Shown here: positions 62,801 through 64,000 of the stretch, one piece after another | How positions within the stretch are numbered: the first letter of the stretch is position 1 | How the letters are laid out: each line of letters starts with the position of its first letter | Source: Fibrobacter sp. UWR4 | Lineage (GTDB): Bacteria > Fibrobacterota > Fibrobacteria > Fibrobacterales > Fibrobacteraceae | Assembly (NCBI RefSeq): GCF_003149045.1 | Contig: NZ_QGDU01000003.1 | Location: forward strand, 1 to 64,000 | Reading direction: 5' to 3' | DNA length: 64,000 nt | The notes under the pieces: generated by a model | Databases searched by the model: none | Seen by the model: the letters and a program-made list of their open reading frames with translations, nothing else | Told to the model about the DNA's origin: nothing | Translations under genes and position numbers: made by a program

Positions 62801-63383
62801 TTTGTTTAAGGATCGTTCCGATTTTGAGAAGGGACTTGATGAAGAATACGCTCGAAATATTGGCCATGTGAGCGAAAAATCTGCAAGATTGCAGCAATTC
62901 TTCTTATATAGTGGAATGAAGAAACATTTTGAAAAAATGCACTATGCCACGGAATTCGGAAAAGATGATTTAATTCTTTCTCCTGTTCTATTCAATAACA
63001 TTTATAAGGGTGCTCTTGGAGAAATCGCAGGAAGATTCATTCTTGAACAAGAATTGAATTTGACATTGAAGGAAATTGAAGATCCTGCAAATTTTGAATT
63101 TTTTGATTTTATGCTCATCGATGGGGTGTATGTAGATTTCAAACATTGGAAAAGAACGGTTGCAAAGAGTACAGAACGATTCCATTCTGAAATCGAAAAG
63201 AAGTTGAATACGATTGGAGCTAAAAAAGCTTATGTGATTAACATTATAAAAGAAGGCGAATCGGTAATATCGTCTGATAAAGATGGCAAAATCATAGAGA
63301 TTCCCTGGCTTATTGATGAGAAGGGGATGCCGAATGAATCTGCAATCAAGATGCTTATAGAAGAGGTCCACAATGGCAAATAA
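59895..63383 (+). CDS. Unassigned helicase-nuclease, probable defence protein
   Basis: 1162 aa. Superfamily 2-type motifs: GSGKT (25-29) in DPNTGSGKTFWS, DEFD (225-228) in IVFIDEFDA, SAT (507-509) in VIGLSATGRI, FSAYKTIGAGQNLQY, and QAVGRLCR (824-831). The inserts between motifs I and II and between II and III are unusually long. The C-terminus has GEIAGRFILEQ, then FDFMLIDGVYVDFKHW (D1081-x-K1083) and AYVINII, a PD-(D/E)xK-like nuclease. I do not recognise a named defence system. The ATG follows AAGGACGT. The stop overlaps the next gene by 11 nt, so the two form a unit. The last neighbours on the left are Shedu and GmrSD-like genes. Confidence 0.7.
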   Translation: MKKNILDFIDSGRENGLLLVDPNTGSGKTFWSCQAIHDYARNPNNKKKIFFTTTLLKNLPEDELKKAYNNEVLYKKEVLVIKSNVDFVKENITRVKVPEEFQGDEYQSLYHLVEACTEPNYGKTPGIYREEMDKRLSEAEVVFRKYLRKIITTQMKGSEQEKKDNIRHNSKYRWIGEIYPTVFTDDFKIYLLSISKFLRRNDTLVKPSYPFISADVLKNSIVFIDEFDASKDTIQEFIIEKAVESQNDYLDMVKELHGRMRDYRPASSFYGSYEKYVENKPYLRTLKTLQKEVEGLYEKYALYFNYKTNDGFDRSRSFLFFDGAFRSYLSNNNHYIRCVKDGDNQQVKIYYENKDVYEKNRDLDNDINIYSLLRDVTHFLNEFARFIANWAERYAVAENIKRKKQNAVLESYTVEDAVDTICDAYFRSKHLNNIFHDLITSSSIRNIREEETVIDDFSFFNRGFKFFEFVDGDKHNEETKINFIQIDETPEKILLFLAKNTKVIGLSATGRINSVLSNYSQKYLRNELKDSLLMLTEDTYESLKKSQEEKWSPYQDGSIKVNIESVDRGEENKSIQERLKQITQNKDLERNFSRMLENLDIQQSNKEYYQKRYCNIFAVLKNFIDNENVESLLCLNMALPKRNLATFDLGVFERFVEQYCKVYGKSSPKIKVLKSGSDFEDEKDSLLKELANGEKIFVFSAYKTIGAGQNLQYKIPQRDIDSESIVQIGRKQDVKDFDAIYLGDVTNVVTNINDVKKIRMKELLEFLFEIKYLYENNEISPRDLNQLVQAGFKAYTNKNDYNAPMEVVRHSTSVRRKITRDVIQAVGRLCRTNNKKKDIFIYTNNALLATLDVASVRVDLMNPELKKLFEIAANFAQSLPEEKSLVENEANRKSESANSYIQGMLRHDWTLKSMRLWTELRECTLRHPTAPSNLAEKDHILGDYYIQNFENRSNYYYAQKGDFSGIIVNLFKDRSDFEKGLDEEYARNIGHVSEKSARLQQFFLYSGMKKHFEKMHYATEFGKDDLILSPVLFNNIYKGALGEIAGRFILEQELNLTLKEIEDPANFEFFDFMLIDGVYVDFKHWKRTVAKSTERFHSEIEKKLNTIGAKKAYVINIIKEGESVISSDKDGKIIEIPWLIDEKGMPNESAIKMLIEEVHNGK

Positions 63384-64000
63384 TCTTGACGGAAATAAAT
63401 TTCCGATTTACACGAATAATATTAAGGTTGAAATTGACCGCAAGAAGGTAGATGAAAAATTTGTCGTGTACCAGATTGCAACAAAGGATCTCTTTTTGAA
63501 AGAGAATGTTTTAGACTTGCCTGCTGAACAATTTAAGGCACAATCCGTCGCATATTATCAAAAAACACGATGGTTTGCCATGTTTAATAAGGGTAATGTC
63601 AACTTTGACAAGTTTAAACAAGAAATTCAGGCAAAGGACGATTCTGCGGTCGCAAATGAGGTGGACCTTTTTTGTCAAGATGAAACCTCCAAAGAAGGAA
63701 TTAAGGATGTTGAACTTGCACAGTTGCTGGTGAATTCGCTTAAGAATCGTTCAAGCGATATATTTGCATATAACAACATTACTGGTAAATTGTATTATTC
63801 ACCTGTCATTAAACCAAATGCAAAAACAATTGAGTTTCTGAGAATCCGTTTTTTTACTGCTTTAAATTCAATTTTTTTGGAAGCCAATACAGAAACTTTT
63901 TCCGAAGTCAATGCTTTAAAAAAATACGGCAAACGAAATGTTGAACCGAAGTTCCTTTTTGATGAAGAAACTGGAGAATTTCGTCGAAAACTTCATGCTG
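63373..64000 (+). CDS. Partner of the helicase-nuclease, N-terminal part (cut by window end)
   Basis: The first 209 codons are present, without a stop. ATG 63373 overlaps the helicase stop, a sign of translational coupling. The protein is soluble, acidic and mixed alpha/beta: IKVEIDRKKVDEKFVVYQIATKDLF, QSVAYYQKTRWFAMFN, LVNSLKNRSSDIFAYNNITGKLYYSP, FLRIRFFTALNSIFLEANTETF. I find no motif that names it. The helicase-plus-large-partner layout resembles systems where a helicase delivers substrate to a second effector or sensor, but this is inference. The sequence beyond 64000 is needed. Confidence 0.6.
   Translation, partial: MANNLDGNKFPIYTNNIKVEIDRKKVDEKFVVYQIATKDLFLKENVLDLPAEQFKAQSVAYYQKTRWFAMFNKGNVNFDKFKQEIQAKDDSAVANEVDLFCQDETSKEGIKDVELAQLLVNSLKNRSSDIFAYNNITGKLYYSPVIKPNAKTIEFLRIRFFTALNSIFLEANTETFSEVNALKKYGKRNVEPKFLFDEETGEFRRKLHA

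Noticed and set aside
59895-64000. pPIWI-RE or Hachiman-type system
   Set aside because: A helicase with a nuclease-like end and an unknown partner is suggestive, but I see no PIWI/RNase H motif in the partial partner and no HamA-like neighbour; naming it would be a guess.
1-64000. tRNA, rRNA or intact insertion sequence
   Set aside because: No cloverleaf, rRNA segment or transposase-like protein was recognised in either strand; a covariance-model scan could not be run.

Overview
The window looks like chromosomal DNA of a Fibrobacter species (Fibrobacterota, gut cellulose degraders). The main evidence is two proteins with the FISUMP domain (Fibrobacter succinogenes major paralogous domain), poly-serine linkers after lipoprotein signals, a TIGR02147-type regulator next to a large Cys-rich lipoprotein, and a Gram-negative envelope gene set (lptC-lptA-lptB-rpoN, lpxK, an MCE/MlaD gene). 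This is inference from protein families only. I recognise no rRNA, tRNA or cas gene.

Layout. 1-3197: tail of a type III methyltransferase (Mod) and a complete type III restriction subunit (Res). 3247-11662: housekeeping block with LPS export plus sigma-54, ribosome hibernation factor, HPr kinase, an MCE protein and a DksA/TraR protein. 11674-14288: FISUMP lipoprotein and a convergent serine hydrolase. 14428-26934: one tightly overlapping eight-gene operon encoding a REC-REC-HD-GYP response regulator, three hybrid histidine kinases that all end in Hpt, two BMP/PnrA-type binding proteins, a Nudix hydrolase and a patatin. 27142-33554: metY, lipoproteins, TIGR02147 and a drug/metabolite transporter. 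33657-37230: ECF sigma factor, membrane anti-sigma-like protein and an exported caspase with a beta-helix and barrel-like tail. 37227-49276: RavA-like ATPase, lpxK, aroC, a peroxide-response pair (reverse rubrerythrin and Fur/PerR under two operator boxes), a Trk/Ktr potassium system with a FISUMP gene between its subunits, a BASS transporter and an AlkD-like repair protein.

49277-64000 is a defence island that becomes visibly AT-rich after about 53.9 kb. It holds a truncated ORF6N gene, an Eco57I-like restriction-methylation enzyme carrying in-frame palindromic inserts, a GIY-YIG protein, a RloC/PrrC-like ATPase-anticodon nuclease, Shedu, a GmrSD-like DUF262/HNH protein, and an unassigned helicase-nuclease with a partner cut by the window end. 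The GIY-YIG and RloC-like genes are each broken at a run of seven A, and in each case removing one A restores the full protein.

The most unusual non-coding signals are two arrays (43390-43563 and 49311-49525). Each holds three 36-bp inverted-repeat units. Arm sequences differ between the arrays, but unit length and number are identical, and unit-to-unit spacings are 64, 74, 84 and 95 bp, close to 6, 7, 8 and 9 helical turns. Other non-coding features include an exact sigma-54 consensus placed so that the predicted transcript starts at the lptC start codon, phased TTAGACGA repeats before the helicase operon, and a three-hairpin intergenic element found as a 150-bp tandem duplication and as a dispersed copy.
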